A stretch of 64,000 nucleotides of DNA. Source: Strongylocentrotus droebachiensis (taxonomy: Eukaryota; Echinodermata; Echinoidea; Camarodonta; Strongylocentrotidae). Both the position numbers and the translations under genes were made by a program. The notes under the pieces are model-generated. The model made no database searches and was not told where the DNA came from. It saw only the letters and a list, made by a program, of their open reading frames with translations. The stretch lies in assembly GCA_035222895.1 (NCBI GenBank), contig JAVYIG010000413.1, forward strand, positions 157,501-221,500, in the 5' to 3' direction. Below, piece after piece: positions 25,125-36,844 of this stretch; position 1 is the first letter of the stretch; the number at the start of each line of letters is the position of its first letter.

Positions 25125-25380
25125 TTGGTAATTGCAAAAGCCTTGGGGAAGAGGGATGGGAGGGCTCTGTGTGGTGTAGTGGTTAAGGCATTGGCGTTCT
25201 CGGCCAGTGAACCGGTCTGATTCCAGGTAGAGACCTTGTAAATACCAAATGCTTGGGGAAAAGGAATGGGGGTTCAGCCGACACCAGCCCACCCCTCCCC
25301 TGCCTAGTATGCCAATGTAACATTATGATTTCTTAATAAGGCCTTCTTCTTGCTTCAAAATAAATGAATAAAAAGCTGTT
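25125..25380 (+). mobile_element. tRNA-like SINE, second family, copy 2
   Basis: The head at 25162-25235 holds GTGGTGTAGTGGTTAAGGC and GGTCTGATTCC. Phrases CTTGGGGAAGAGGGATGGG before and CTTGGGGAAAAGGAATGGGG after suggest two units joined head to tail. An A-rich tail with AATAAATGAATAAAAA ends near 25375. Confidence 0.6.
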
Positions 25381-25489
25381 TACATTTGTATAACTTAAAA
25401 AGGGCTTTCCTTCCTTTATCAGCTAAATGTTTTGTAGCATTCTTAAACAAATGATTTCTACATACTACATGAATTCTTTTATGTTTTCA

Positions 25490-25800
25490 AGGATATGTCA
25501 TTCATCAAAAAATCTTCTAGTTTGTTCCTTGAAATATTACATACCATAATTTTGGTTTTAGAATGATTAATTTCCATTTTCGAAGTTGAAAAAAAGACAA
25601 TATCGTCTCAGTGCATACACGATATACAATTAAGTATTCTATCATTTAACTCGACAGGAACACTTTTCTCTCGATCAAAAGTATCTGCAATATCATTCAG
25701 AAAATATATTAAAGAGAGTAGGAATGATAACACAACCTTATTTAACTCCAATATTTGTATTGAAGGTTGAATCAGCCACTCTTTTAACTTTAATACATAC
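25490..25800 (-). pseudogene. LINE reverse transcriptase fragment
   Basis: Minus-strand reading gives YFLNDIADTFDREKSVPVEL just before where the catalytic YADD would lie, and further on INHSKTKIMV, the conserved block after the catalytic site in non-LTR reverse transcriptases. The catalytic aspartates themselves are not preserved. Orientation is opposite to the LINE piece at 26630-26910. Confidence 0.6.
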
Positions 25801-25849
25801 ATTAATTGTTAGGATTACAGACATGTGAAGATTTGTATCTGGCGAAACG

Positions 25850-26472
25850 AGTGTTTGATGTTGAAAAACAATTTATAGAACAAGAACAGGCAAAAGTGTA
25901 GTGCAAGACTATCAAGATGTGACTGTAGGTCTAGGTTGTCTTCCTGGTAAACACCACATCAAAGTGAATAGGAATTGACAACCTGTTCAACATGCATGTC
26001 ACAAAGTTCTATTTCCATTTCCATTTCAAAGACGCAAAGACGAGTTAGACAAGTTGAAACGAATGGATGTAATCACACCTGTTGATGAGCAAACTGATTG
26101 GGTTCCTCACTCGTGGTGGTGATGACAAAAAATGATAAACTCATAATCTGTCTTGATCCTAGAGACCTGAACCACACAGTCAAAAGAAAACACTATCAAT
26201 TGACATTAAGAGCTGAAATAACTACACACTTTGCAGGAGCCAAATATTTCAGCAAATTAGATGCATCTAGTGGTTTTTGACAGATCTAACTAGATGAAGA
26301 AAGCTCCAAACTTTGTACAGTTATCACTCCATACGGATGTTACAAGTTCTTGAGACTACCTTTTGGTATAAATATTTGTAATGCTCCCGAAGTCCATAAC
26401 AAGATAGTACACCAAATGTTTGCACACATTCAAGGAGTCAAGACAATGATGGATGATGTGATTGTACAAGTA
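25850..26472 (+). mobile_element. Ty3/Gypsy LTR retrotransposon fossil (pol, RT region)
   Basis: A fragment of pol covering the segment before reverse transcriptase and part of the RT domain, recognised from blocks typical of Ty3/Gypsy elements (for example DELKRM-like, VITPV, CLDPRDLN and KLDASSGF motifs). No LTRs, gag, RNase H or integrase were found nearby. It is broken, with several breaks, and looks old. LINE remnants border it. Confidence 0.8.
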
Positions 26473-26629
26473 AGAAGTTGGTCTTGTCCGTATTAAGGGA
26501 TAGTTTATTATGGCAAAGCCATGATTTAATCCTGTCTAGATCACTATTCATTGTACGCTCTATCTCCTTTGGGTTTAAGACAACCCAAAAACATAATGCC
26601 TCCGGCTACTTCGTAACGGAGACATACAA

Positions 26630-26915
26630 AAGGGGAGCCCTATCCTAATAATTACAGAGGTATAACCTTACTCAGTTGGTTTGGCAAGTTGTTTACTGCA
26701 GTTCTGAATGAGCGTCTTACTACATTTCTCAAATACAATAACTTGATTGGGGATGAACAACCTGGTTTTTGTAACGGTCATCCAACGCTTCATCACATTT
26801 TTGTACTTCATACATTAGTTGATTTAGATCTTTCCAATAAAGAAAAGTTCTTCTGTGCTTTTATTAATGATAGAAAGGCATTCAATCTTGTTGACAGGAC
26901 TTCTCTTTGAAACAA
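26630..26915 (+). pseudogene. LINE reverse transcriptase fragment (RT N-terminal blocks)
   Basis: The reading includes PNNYRGITLLSWFGKLFTAV, then LNERL, QPGFCNGHPT and CAFINDRKAF. These match NYRGI-L-S..GK.F..IL..RL, Q.GFR.G.ST and F.D..KAFD.V of non-LTR RTs. Substitutions at conserved residues (GFCNG for GFRxG, INDRKAFN for xDxxKAFD) and loss of the rest mark it as dead. Confidence 0.7.
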
Positions 26916-27145
26916 ACTTTTGAAAAGCAAAATTGATGGTAACCTATGTATGATGGGGTGACCAAAGTTTGCGGAGATTTTGAAAATATTAGAAAATGTG
27001 ATATCGATCGATCGATGATTTCTCATATTCTACACAAATGTATTTATTCCAATTATTACCAAATGGACAGCAAAGATTGCTTCAACTAGAAAATTGATCG
27101 TGAAAGGATTCCAGAGATATCGCGACCTAAAAATTTGATACAAGT

Positions 27146-27405
27146 GATTTGGTGCAGAAGGGTCCACTCGCAGGGGGCTGGTTGCTGGAGAGTCCACTCG
27201 GAGGGGTCTGGGTGCAGAAGGGTCCACTCGCAGGGGGCTGGTTGCTGGAGAGTCCACTCGGAGGGGTCTGGGTGCAGAAGGGTCCACTCGCAGGGGGCTG
27301 GTTGCTGGAGAGTCCACTCGGAGGGGTCTGGGTGCAGAAGGGTCCACTCGCAGGGGGCTGGTTGCTGGAGGGTCCACTTGCAGGGGGCTGAGTGCAGAAG
27401 GGTAC
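27146..27405. repeat. 60-bp (2 x 30-bp) minisatellite
   Basis: About four and a half nearly identical 60-bp units. Each is two related 30-bp halves, GTGCAGAAGGGTCCACTCGC... and TTGCTGGAGAGTCCACTCGG.... Because 30 is a multiple of 3, frames on both strands stay open; I do not regard them as genes. A diverged set lies at 34650-34790, with a shared flank (ATAATATTTTGGAA...). Confidence 0.95.
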
Positions 27406-27624
27406 CCTCCTGTAAAATAAAAAAAGGACAATATTTTGGAAGGTGGGGTCACATTGTTTATTATCTAAATGTGTTGCACTTCGACCTTCATTAGGCGCCT
27501 TGGATCAAATACCATGCACGATCCGCCACGGCGGACTAACCTAAGTTCGCACGCGGGAAGGCTATATAGTCCCTCCCACGATCTTAATTCAGCTCCTTCC
27601 TCCCTTTATCCTTTATAGTCATGA

Positions 27625-28920
27625 AAATTTTAATGGTTTATGTCAATTTCTTAATGAGGAGTTATGGCATGTTTCACAGTGGTTTAATTGCAATAAGTTA
27701 TCTCTTAATACTTCCAAATCTAGCTTTATATACTTCCATCATAGACACAATACAATTAGAGAAAATTTATTAACCAATCTTAATATTAGTTTGAATAATG
27801 TAATCATAAAACGTGTCCAATCTACAAATATCTTAGGAGTTATTATCGATCAACATTTATCATGGATTGAACATATATTTACTATATCTAAACAAATATC
27901 AAGGAATGTTGGTGTCATCAGCAAACTGCGTCATTTTGTGCCAGAACATATTTTAATCTTACTGTATAAGGCGCGATAGCTCAGTCGGTAGAGCAGTGGT
28001 CTCGTAATCCGGTGACCCGGCTTACTAACAAGCATTTATTGCTTTCATTTTCATTGCTGTCAGGTAAATAACCACCACTATCAAAAATGCTATCAAAACA
28101 ATTCAATGATTTTACCTATAGTAATTTAATGTATTGCAATGTTGTATGAGCCAATACATATCCCAGTAGGCTACTTGGATTATTGAAATTGCAAAAATAA
28201 AATTGTAAGAATATGTTCAATGTCTCACTACGCATTTTGACAACGCATTTAGACGGGTGACTCTGGGTTTTGATGCTAATGCATTATTATTCTGTATACA
28301 AATTGTATTTTAAATATTCCCCTCTAAATTCGTCTTACGCTACTGCTACGGTGTTTACATCTACATTACTTATTTTTCCAGGAACCTATAATATACAAGC
28401 ACTGCCTTTTAATAGGTTCCTCACATTCTACTTAATCTTTTATATGAATTGAGAATCATTGAGACATGCACATTTATACATGTACTACAATTGTATTGTA
28501 TAATTTTTTATTTTATATGTATGTCTATATTTTTTGTAAAATGTGGAACAATACAAATTTGAAACTTGAAACTATACTGCTCCTTCACAACCACTATTTA
28601 CAAAACTTAATCATCTCACTATCTATCAATTGAATGACGACTGTATCTCATTAATGGTCTTCAAACATAAACCTAACAAATTATCATATAATCTTGCCTC
28701 TATTATTAAATGTATAACAGAAATGCATAATTATAATACTAGAAATCCGGCAAATTATTATGTTGAAAAATGTAAAAACACAGCGTCATCCTTTTCTTTC
28801 AAATACAAAGGACCTTCGTTATGGAACTCTCTTCCTCATTATGTTGAAACAATTTAATTTCTTAATACTTTTCAATCAAAACTTAAGTGTTTCCTATTCA
28901 CATACTCTACAAAATAATTA
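27625..28920 (+). pseudogene. LINE ORF2 C-terminal region, interrupted by inserts
   Basis: Three collinear pieces of one LINE. 27625-27968 contains KLSLNTSKSSFIYF, RVQSTNILGVIIDQHLSWIE and ISRNVGVISKLRHFVP. 28090-28240 contains a YCNVV block. 28570-28920 contains EMHNYNTRNPANYY and FSFKYKGPSLWNSLPH. These follow the usual order after the RT active site in CR1/jockey-like elements. A tRNA-like insert (27970-28020) and a segment ending ATTTGAAACTTGAAAC (about 28250-28570, itself like a LINE 3' tail) separate the pieces. Confidence 0.75.
27970..28020 (+). mobile_element. Partial tRNA-Thr(CGT)-like sequence
   Basis: GGCGCGATAGCTCAGTCGGT and AGAGC form an acceptor 5' strand and a paired D arm (GCTC/GAGC). 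GGTCTCGTAATCC places CGT in the anticodon loop, as in tRNA-Thr. There is no T arm or 3' acceptor strand: the similarity stops after the variable region. Likely a truncated SINE head or tRNA pseudogene inside a LINE. Confidence 0.6.
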
Positions 28921-29219
28921 ATCCATCCCAACTTTTATAACTTTTATGCCATAGTGTCACTATGATTGTCTAAGTCTTTATCAGTACAAACTTAGGTATT
29001 TTATTAGACTGGGGACTGCCTCGACAGAACCTTTATTTGGTTCTTTTGCAGTTTCCCATTTCCTGTTCATTATCTATTTCTGTGCTGTAAACTTGTTCAT
29101 TTTTTACTCTTGTCTATACTTCTCTTTCTAATTTTGTGGTTAAAGTTCAATATGTACTATACTGTGTATCCTACATGTAATTATGTTCTTGATGTACAAT
29201 GTGTTTTCAATTTAGTTTG

Positions 29220-30690
29220 TTTCCCTGTTTAATGCTTTTTTGTTATGTAATTTTGATTCTTTTGCTCAAAATCTATCACAATCACTAACATACTGTATAT
29301 ACATGTATGGCGCATAATATGTGAACCCAACATAGCCATAGCGTGAAAGGCGATTTTAATAGAGGGGGGGGGGGGGGGGTGCACATGTATGTTGTAATTA
29401 GCTAATATTATGTTCTTGTATTTGCGCCGGGCTTCAAGTTTTCAAACGATTGTTTTCAGGAAAATTGTTCTGTTGCACCTATACTCCATCTGGTGATCCA
29501 CTCACATTCGGATACCAACATTTAATTACGTTCTTTATCAAACCATAAATACATAAAGTGATTCAAAACTTTTGAATTGTCTTCAGTTTATTAGAAAAAA
29601 GGGTATTCTTTATCAAGCTTAGAAAAGTATTACAAAAGATATAATTCATAAAATCTCACAACGTTTGAGAGGTTTATTTTGCCCTTTCGTTTTGTTGTGT
29701 TATTGTTGTTTTTTAAATTTGTTTTATACCAGTGTCAATGTGTTAGATTCTTTTCGTTTTATATATCTGGGGACAAAACTTTGATAGACTTTTGATCTTT
29801 GTCTGTTCCTCACATTTTCATTTAACTTATAGTTGATTGTTTTATTGAATTCCCTCCCATGATCCTATTCTATTATTTTGCCTTAATTCTGTTCCTTCCT
29901 CTCTCTTTTCCTTCATCTCGATCACTCCTGTTGTTTCATTTTATATTGTTATTTCTGAACTCTAAATATAATATCCATCTTCCTTAATTCGCTTGCATTT
30001 ATGTCAACTTTAACAAGCAATATGATTTTGTTGTTCTTGATTCCCTGTTTAATACTTTTTTGTTATCTAATTTCAATTCATTTGCTCAAAATCTATCACA
30101 ATCACTAACATATATATGGCGCATAATATGTGAACGTGACGTAGCCATAGCATGAAAGGCGAGTTTAATAGAGAAGGGGGGGGGGGGTCGAGAAACAAAG
30201 GGTAAGCGTTGACCCGTGTATTGTTTGTGACATCCATTCAATACACGACTGTTTAATGTGCCCATATAGGCTGGAGGGGTTGGGCAAAGGCAGCATTGAA
30301 TGTCCGAGATGCCATCCTCTCTTTTCCTCCCTCTCGATCACTCCTATTGTTTCATTTCATATTGTTTATTTCTGAACTCTAAATATAATATATCCATCTT
30401 CCTTTGCTTGCATTTATCTTTAACTAGCAATATCATACTGTTGTTCTTGTTTCCGTTTCTTTCTTTCGCTCAAAATCTATCACAATCACTAACATATATA
30501 TGGCGTATAATATGTGAACGCGACGTAGCCATAGCATGAAAGGCGAGTTTAATAGAGAGGGGGGTCAAAGAACAAAGGGGAAGCGTTGACCCGTGTATTG
30601 TTTGTGACATCCATTCAATACACTCCTGTTTAATGCGCCCATATAGGCTGTCAGGGTTGGGCAAAGACAATGTTGAATGTCCGAGTTACG
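29220..30690. repeat. Tandemly duplicated ~400-bp units (two full, one partial)
   Basis: AAAATCTATCACAATCACTA, then TGGCGCATAATATGTGAAC, CATGAAAGGCGA and a G run recur at about 29265, 30090 and 30470. The last two are each preceded by CTCGATCACTCCT and ACTCTAAATATAATA and followed by GCGTTGACCCGTGTATTGTT. Full units are roughly 29885-30305 and 30310-30690. Confidence 0.85.
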
Positions 30691-31779
30691 TAACGGCCTT
30701 GGTTTAAGGGTGGGGGGGGGGGTGTGACTAAAGTGAAAAGAGGGTTTCGTCAGCTTTCAAGCAGCTAAGATTTTTTGAAAGGTATGAATCAGAATGTGTT
30801 TAATAGCACCAAAAAAAATACTGTTTTGCGGAGCGAAGAGTTTTTGATTGGTTTAAATTTTCTCTTTTTTGGGGACTTTAAAGCTACCATAGTCAAGTTT
30901 GTCACTGTCACCATATTCTTCAGCCATAGCAGTAAGCTGCCAGAATTTTAGTCAAGTCTGACTAGTTCATCAGTTTACCGTCAGTTGCTGTACCAGTATT
31001 CCCAACAAAGTTTTGTCCCGCCATTATAAACTGGAATATGAACTCATAAAACAGAAAATAAGATGGATTCAAGTCGAACTCTACAGAACTGTACTGAACT
31101 CATTAGCATAATGCATGTGGGGCATTGATTCCAAATTGGCCGCGCCCATGAGACATATTTATTCATGTGTTTTTCCAGTTAAATAATAATTGACAAAACA
31201 GAATTATAGTAAAAGGCAAATATAGTTTTATGTCATTTATGAAGTAAAAAGTGTATATTTATAGACGTCCTGAAAATAAAGGAATGTTTATTATTGAGCA
31301 TACAGTAAGAATTGAAAGAAAGTGTTTATTCATTTGAAGAGTTAATAATGGAACTCAAAAGGCTTACTGTAGTACAGGTGTACATTTCAAGTGTAAATTA
31401 CAGGTACAAATTACAGGTTATGCCAGTTAGTTTATTTTGTATCAAGTGTAATCTATAGATTATTACTGGAAAAAATCCTGTGGTTTAAACAATTCTTGAT
31501 TGCAAAGTTTTAGAGCAAGTCAGATAATTCATTAAACAGTGTTTAATTAAATGAAGACATTTTATAAGACAGTATTTTATAGGCGAGCAGAGATATGCAA
31601 ATTAAGCGCCTGTCGAAGCCAGTGGAAGGTCATACAATACATTTAAAGTGACAATCCAATATTGAGGTTTAGCACAAATTTATGCTTTGCAGACAGATGT
31701 GCATAAACAAGCTTGTGTATGGATGCAAGATAGAGATATTTACAGTTATTTTGGTTTATGCAAATTGGCAGTAATCTGT
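30691..31779. other. Intergenic, no gene recognised
   Basis: AT-rich sequence with a G run at 30711-30722. No coding signal or repeat structure could be supported. Confidence 0.4.
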
Positions 31780-32377
31780 TTAAAGGGCCACTCTAACCCA
31801 ACTAACTTAGCCTTACAAAACATGAATACACCTCTACTTATTAATATTCCAGCCTCTGATTTTTCAGAAAATCTCTTAAATAGACCAAAAAATGCAAATA
31901 GCCATCCATTTTTCACAGTTCTCACGCTTGCTGGGCTACGCCCCTCAAAAAAAGGTAATACGGTCACGTGGCTTGATGACACATTTGACGTCATTGCGGC
32001 CATGTCCGATTTGATAATTTCATAACTTGGAATGAAAATTGCCAGAAACGTACTGGGATTATAAAGTGCATATTATTTTTTGGATAAATGTCTTTAAAAA
32101 AAATTAATTAACATCATAGTTTGCCTTTTTAAAGACATTTTAATGCCTAAATCACCCTCCTTTTCACCGGAGAGTCGCCTGCAGTGACGTCAAATGCATC
32201 ATCACCGAAACTGGGCTTTTTTCCTGCGCATTCTGAGTCATCATTATTAAAGCTAGATTCCAGAATTGTTGACGATATCTAAGAAAAATCATTGTCATGT
32301 TCGGAATCTCCGCCAAAAATTATTCTACATGTCTTTTTTCATTTTTTTAGCCCATTTTGGTTAGAGTGGCCCTTTAA
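31780..32377. mobile_element. TTAA-flanked MITE, family D
   Basis: The left end TTAAAGGGCCACTCTAACC is mirrored by GGTTAGAGTGGCCCTTTAA on the right. The interior is about 590 bp. The plus-strand open frame inside (31687-32025) starts outside the element and is chance. Confidence 0.85.
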
Positions 32378-33392
32378 AGGAAAGCCAAGTCAGTTTGAGA
32401 AACTCTGAAAATATGAGTTTATCAAGTAAAAGTAGTGCATCTTAGGAAATGCAAAAGGTTCGTAGCCATTGTTTACTCTGAATTTTGGATCTAGGTAAAG
32501 GATGAGGTCAAGATTGACAGTTTATAGTACAAAAGCAAAATGTCTTTTAATAAATAAATGTTTATAGATACAGTTACTTGGCGTAGTCATATATTTTGTA
32601 TTGTATCTTGTGTAACATGAACAATGTACTAAATCTGTCATTGTTATTTTACATGTTTTGCAGATCAAATGAAAAAGCCTAACAGCCTAAATTTCTATTT
32701 TTCCCTTTCTTCAACTATTCAAATACTAAGCTGGAAGAATTGTTGTACATATTTTAATTTTTTAGCCATGTTAAGCTTCACTCAATCATTGAGTAATAAA
32801 TGTAAATATGTATAGAAATTATGGAAATAAAAACCTTGCTTGAGAATAAGACAAAAAAAAGAAGGCTGCTGTTTTTGTTGTTGTTTGGTTTTTACGGCGC
32901 TGTCATTCAAAGAGTTCACATTTTGCGCCATTCATTTATAAATGATAATCTTTTCATGAGTGTTCCGGAAATCAAATAATTGTGAACATAACCCCACAAA
33001 ATAATAAGTTTGGAGGAAAAAAATGTGACAAATAAAGCTACAACAAAGCGAAACATATTAAAGGAAGAAAGGGCATGAATGTATGACTTGTATAAATGTT
33101 TGATATATAAATTTTCTTGATAAGTTCTACCTTTGGGGGAAGGGAATCTGAATTCTGACCCTACATAGCAGGGGCTGTGGAGTGTTTTTAAAAGGGTTGA
33201 GCGCCTGAGCATTAACAATCTATAAACCTGTTTTTTTGAGATTTTATGATACGTGTCTACTGAACAAGGGAAACGCTCTCGCCTGCATTACGCAATTCGA
33301 TATGATGAAAAATTGAGGTTGGGACATTATTTATAGGCAGGGTGGCCCATTAGCAGGCCCCCCCCCCCCCAAAAAAAAAAACATATATATAT
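32378..33392. other. Intergenic, no gene recognised
   Basis: AT-rich; a C/A homopolymer pair lies at 33358-33381. No gene seen. Confidence 0.4.
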
Positions 33393-33747
33393 CGTCGGTG
33401 CATGGGGTGACAAAACTAAAAAATCATGAATTTTCAGGAGAGCGAAAAAACTTTCCTGTCTCAATAAATTTAGTGCTGTGACACTGTCCTTTCTTTTTAA
33501 AACTGGAATATTTATACAATTTCTAATGTCATTGTTGAAATACAGTAAAATAATTGTTTTTATATTTGAAAGTGAGTTACGAGATTTTTGCGTTTAATTT
33601 AAGGGTGTTTGTGTGGAATTTGTGAAAAAACCGAGGAGGCGTTCCATGGATTTATCAGGTGGTGTCGTAGGCCATTAGGTACAAAATTATGCAAAAAAAT
33701 CAAAATCTCAAAAAATTGAGATACAAGGTTTTGTCACCCCACCGACG
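33393..33747. mobile_element. Short inverted-repeat element (MITE)
   Basis: CGTCGGTGCATGGGGTGACA at the left is mirrored by TGTCACCCCACCGACG at the right (a 3-base difference inside), both bordered by TATAT. The interior of about 310 bp is non-coding. The TA-rich flank fits a TA-target element but hides the exact duplication. Confidence 0.7.
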
Positions 33748-33994
33748 ATATACCGGTATATATATATATATATACATTTGAAATCCTCTGAATATAATCA
33801 GCATTTTGAAGTGAATATTGGCTAAGAATCATCAGAAAAATTATTTACTATAATTTGTACCAAGATTGATTACTTTAATAGAATATGAACAAATAATAAA
33901 AATTGCTTTATTATTAATTATCATATTAAGTTATGAAAACATAATGATTTATTAATTCTCATATTAAGTTGTGAAAACATATCCAAGTCTACTT

Positions 33995-34435
33995 ACCTAG
34001 ATGACTTTTGACCTTAACTTTGTGACCTGGAATTTGAGTCATATGATCTGTAATACTTGATAACCCTTGTGTACAAGTTTCTTGGAATTTGAACAAATGC
34101 TTTTGAAATTATGCTAAAAATTCAAAATCTTGATGTTGATACCACAACAAAGAAAAAGTTTGCAGACCTTAAATTACATTTGACGTTTACTTTGTGACCT
34201 AAAAGACTAATGATAATCACATGATCGATGATACTTGATAACCCCTATGTTCAAGTTTCATGTAATAGGAATGCATACTTTCAAAATTATGATAAAAATT
34301 CAAAACTGTAACTTTTTGTTAAGTTTTGATGTTGATGCCACAACATAGTCCAAGTTTGTTGACCTGAAATGACCTTTGACCTTAACTTAGTGACCTGACA
34401 TTCTACTCATGATTGGGGATACATGATAATCCTTA
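33995..34435. repeat. ~175-bp degenerate tandem repeat
   Basis: GACCTTTGACCTTAACTT-like phrases followed by GTGACCTG, ACTTGATAACCC and CAAGTTTCATG recur about two and a half times. Similar TGACCT-rich units are common dispersed repeats in marine invertebrates. It lies outside any recognised gene. Confidence 0.7.
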
Positions 34436-34649
34436 GGACAATCACAGCTTTCACACAAACTAGGCTGCATTGCAGGATGCACGCGTGATTACAGCCACTT
34501 GAATTGATCCAAAGCGCCTTACAGATCACCTTATGTTTATTAAAATCTACATGTATGTACATACACATCGCCTAAATTATTTTGTTGTGATATCTTACAA
34601 GAAGAACTAACATTACAATTACTTTCTATTCCCACTCACAAAGGACTGG

Positions 34650-34850
34650 ATGCAGAAGGGTCCACTCACATGGGCCTGGGTATTGGAGGGTCCACTCACA
34701 GGGGCCTGGGTGTAAAAGGGTTCACTTACAGAGGCCTGGTTGCTGGAGGGAACACTTGCAGGAATTTGAGTGCAGACAGACTCTTTAAAAATATAGGATA
34801 ATATTTTGGAACGTGTTGGTCACTTTGTTAATATCTAAATATGTTACATT
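34650..34850. repeat. Diverged second locus of the 30-bp minisatellite
   Basis: Four to five 30-bp units (TGCAGAAGGGTCCACTCAC, GGGCCTGG, TTGCTGGAGGG) followed by ATAATATTTTGGAACGTG. Both core and flank match 27146-27470, so a larger dispersed repeat carries the minisatellite. Confidence 0.85.
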
Positions 34851-35059
34851 ATGATCTTATTAATACTCTTTTGTATAACTATATATTGTATGATTGTGTT
34901 TACAAGTCACCAAGACATATATTCTTTACTATTATTTCTCATAAAAATCCAAATTTCAAGAGGACTGGTGTTTATGCACATCAAAATATTTCTATTATAA
35001 TCAATATCTATCAACATTAACCTAAATTATATTGTTATGATATATTACAGGATGAAATA

Positions 35060-35905
35060 ATTAGTGCACTTACTCTCTATTTCTCTGAGAGAAGCAAGTG
35101 GAACATCGTCATTTTCAGACCCAGCTTTAGATTCTGTGTCAAAATCAGCAATGACTGTCACTGTTCCAGGCCAGGGTCCATCAGTTAAAAACTGTCCAAT
35201 TCATCACCGCTCTAGACCCCAATTTCAGTCTTGCAGTGTAGCACAATTCATTCTTGAGAACTGTATTTTCCTGACCATCTCTGTCCCACTGAACAAGCAC
35301 TATGTCATTGTCACTAGACAATGACATCCTGTACAGAAGTATGGAAGTGACACGTTAGAAATGATACCTTTTGGGGGTTCAAATAGATACTCAACATACT
35401 AGATGGCTCATGGCAGTGCACACAGTGTTTGTATGCATAAACAACTGCAATCATTTAGAAGTTTATGAACAAGGATTATTTCAGAACCCATTTTTTATAA
35501 TTAGAGTGTTAATATTTGTTTATCTTATGCATTCTCCTGAACATAATAAAAATAGAAAAGAATCATTGAGGCTGTGAAATACTTACTGAAAAATTATGTA
35601 TTGCAACACTGACAGGGCATAACAAAAAACCTAGATTCATAGCAAATAAAATGTTATGTCCGTGTACATGTATGTACAAGACTACTTCTGATAGCCAGAA
35701 ACATCAGTACTGTAAAGCCTAAAGGATGAATGCATTAAATAAATAAGTAGAATTTTCCCTGTACTGTCCCATGATTGGATCAATAAGTTCAACTGTGTCA
35801 GATAATTCAACAAATATGTACCTGTATTAACTTTAGGCCCTACAGTAGATGTCAATATGAGAGCTGTTGGGCTAGCAATTGTTGTGGCTTCACATGTCAC
35901 GCCTG
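35060..35905 (-). pseudogene. Relic of an unrecognised gene, minus strand
   Basis: Two pieces with exon-like borders. The first (35823-35903) has a TTTCAG acceptor and ACAG/GTACAT donor and reads VTCEATTIASPTALILTSTV. The second (about 35066-35318), after CTGTACAG, reads DNDIVLVQWDRDGQENTVLK, a break in frame, then WPGTVTVIADFDTES. The phases of the pieces do not match. The VxWD...WPGTV layout recalls chromatin-reader-like modules, but I do not recognise a family. Confidence 0.35.
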
Positions 35906-35964
35906 AAATTGGAAAATTGAAACACACATCACAAATCATGGTAAAAAAGGAGAAAATATTGGAG

Positions 35965-36112
35965 AAGTAACTGGGTTTCCTTGCATAATTTAAATACTAG
36001 GACACTGCTAACATTTAAATTTCACAGATAGGACATGTACATGATATATTCATAATTCCTGCAAAATTCTACAGAATTTGATGTAGGCTGCAAAAGGGAC
36101 ATAGTATCTTTA
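35965..36112. mobile_element. MITE family A, truncated copy 3
   Basis: Matches the last ~150 bp of 8477-9016 (GGGTTTCCTTGCATAATTT, TTCACAGATAGGACAT, TGCAAAAGGGACATAGTA). The left part is missing. The right border reads TTAC rather than TTAA and abuts the 38-bp satellite. Confidence 0.8.
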
Positions 36113-36146
36113 CGGAGAAATATAATATTTGCCCTAACATTATACA

Positions 36147-36354
36147 TTAAAGGGGCTGTAGCATGGGAAATACTGGTTGACGCCATCTACGTCTTCTTTT
36201 GGATAACTGTACGTAAACGAATGGACTTGATTAACTGGGTCAAGGTCGCGATATGAATACGTAGTCCTTCTGCAGTCGCGTCGTCCGTAGTCATATTATA
36301 CCCGATTTTTCCCGAGTGGGCCTCGGGAAAGACGCATACCGGTAGCCCCTTTAA
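36147..36354. mobile_element. TTAA-flanked MITE, family E, inside satellite
   Basis: A 200-bp non-satellite segment starts TTAAAGGGGCTGTAGCATG and ends, read in reverse, TTAAAGGGGCTACCGGTATG. Satellite sequence (TATACATTAA / TTAAGGGGAAAT) lies on both sides, so one TTAA of a unit was duplicated. Confidence 0.8.
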
Positions 36355-36844
36355 GGGGAAATAAAATACTTGTACAAACATTACACATTAAGGGGAAATA
36401 TAATGTTTGCCCTAATAATATACATTAAGGGGAAATTAAGTATTTGCCCTAAAATTATACATTAAGGGGAAATATAATATTTGCCCTAACATTGATTATA
36501 CATTAAGGAGAAATATAATATTTGCCAAAACATTATACATAAAAGCCGGGGAAATATAATATTTGCTCTAACATTATACATTTAGGAGAAATTTAGTATT
36601 TGCCCTAAAATTATACATTAAGGGGAAATATAATACTTGCCCTAACATTATACATTAAGGGGAAATATAATACTTGCCCTAACATTATACATTAAAGGGG
36701 AAATAAAATACTTGCACTAACATTATACATTAAGGGGAAATATAATGTTTGCCCTAATAATATACATTAAGGGGAAATATAATATTTGCCCTAACATTGA
36801 TTATACATTAAGGGGAAATATAATATTTGCTCTAACATTATACA

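Noticed and set aside
27030-27494. Long open frames on both strands with repeated Gly/Trp/Val or Pro/Leu/Arg/Val units
   Set aside because: The frames are open only because a 30-bp unit is a multiple of three. No start context, splice sites or known family was seen.
31687-32025. 112-codon frame
   Set aside because: It starts outside and ends inside a TTAA-flanked MITE, with no family resemblance.
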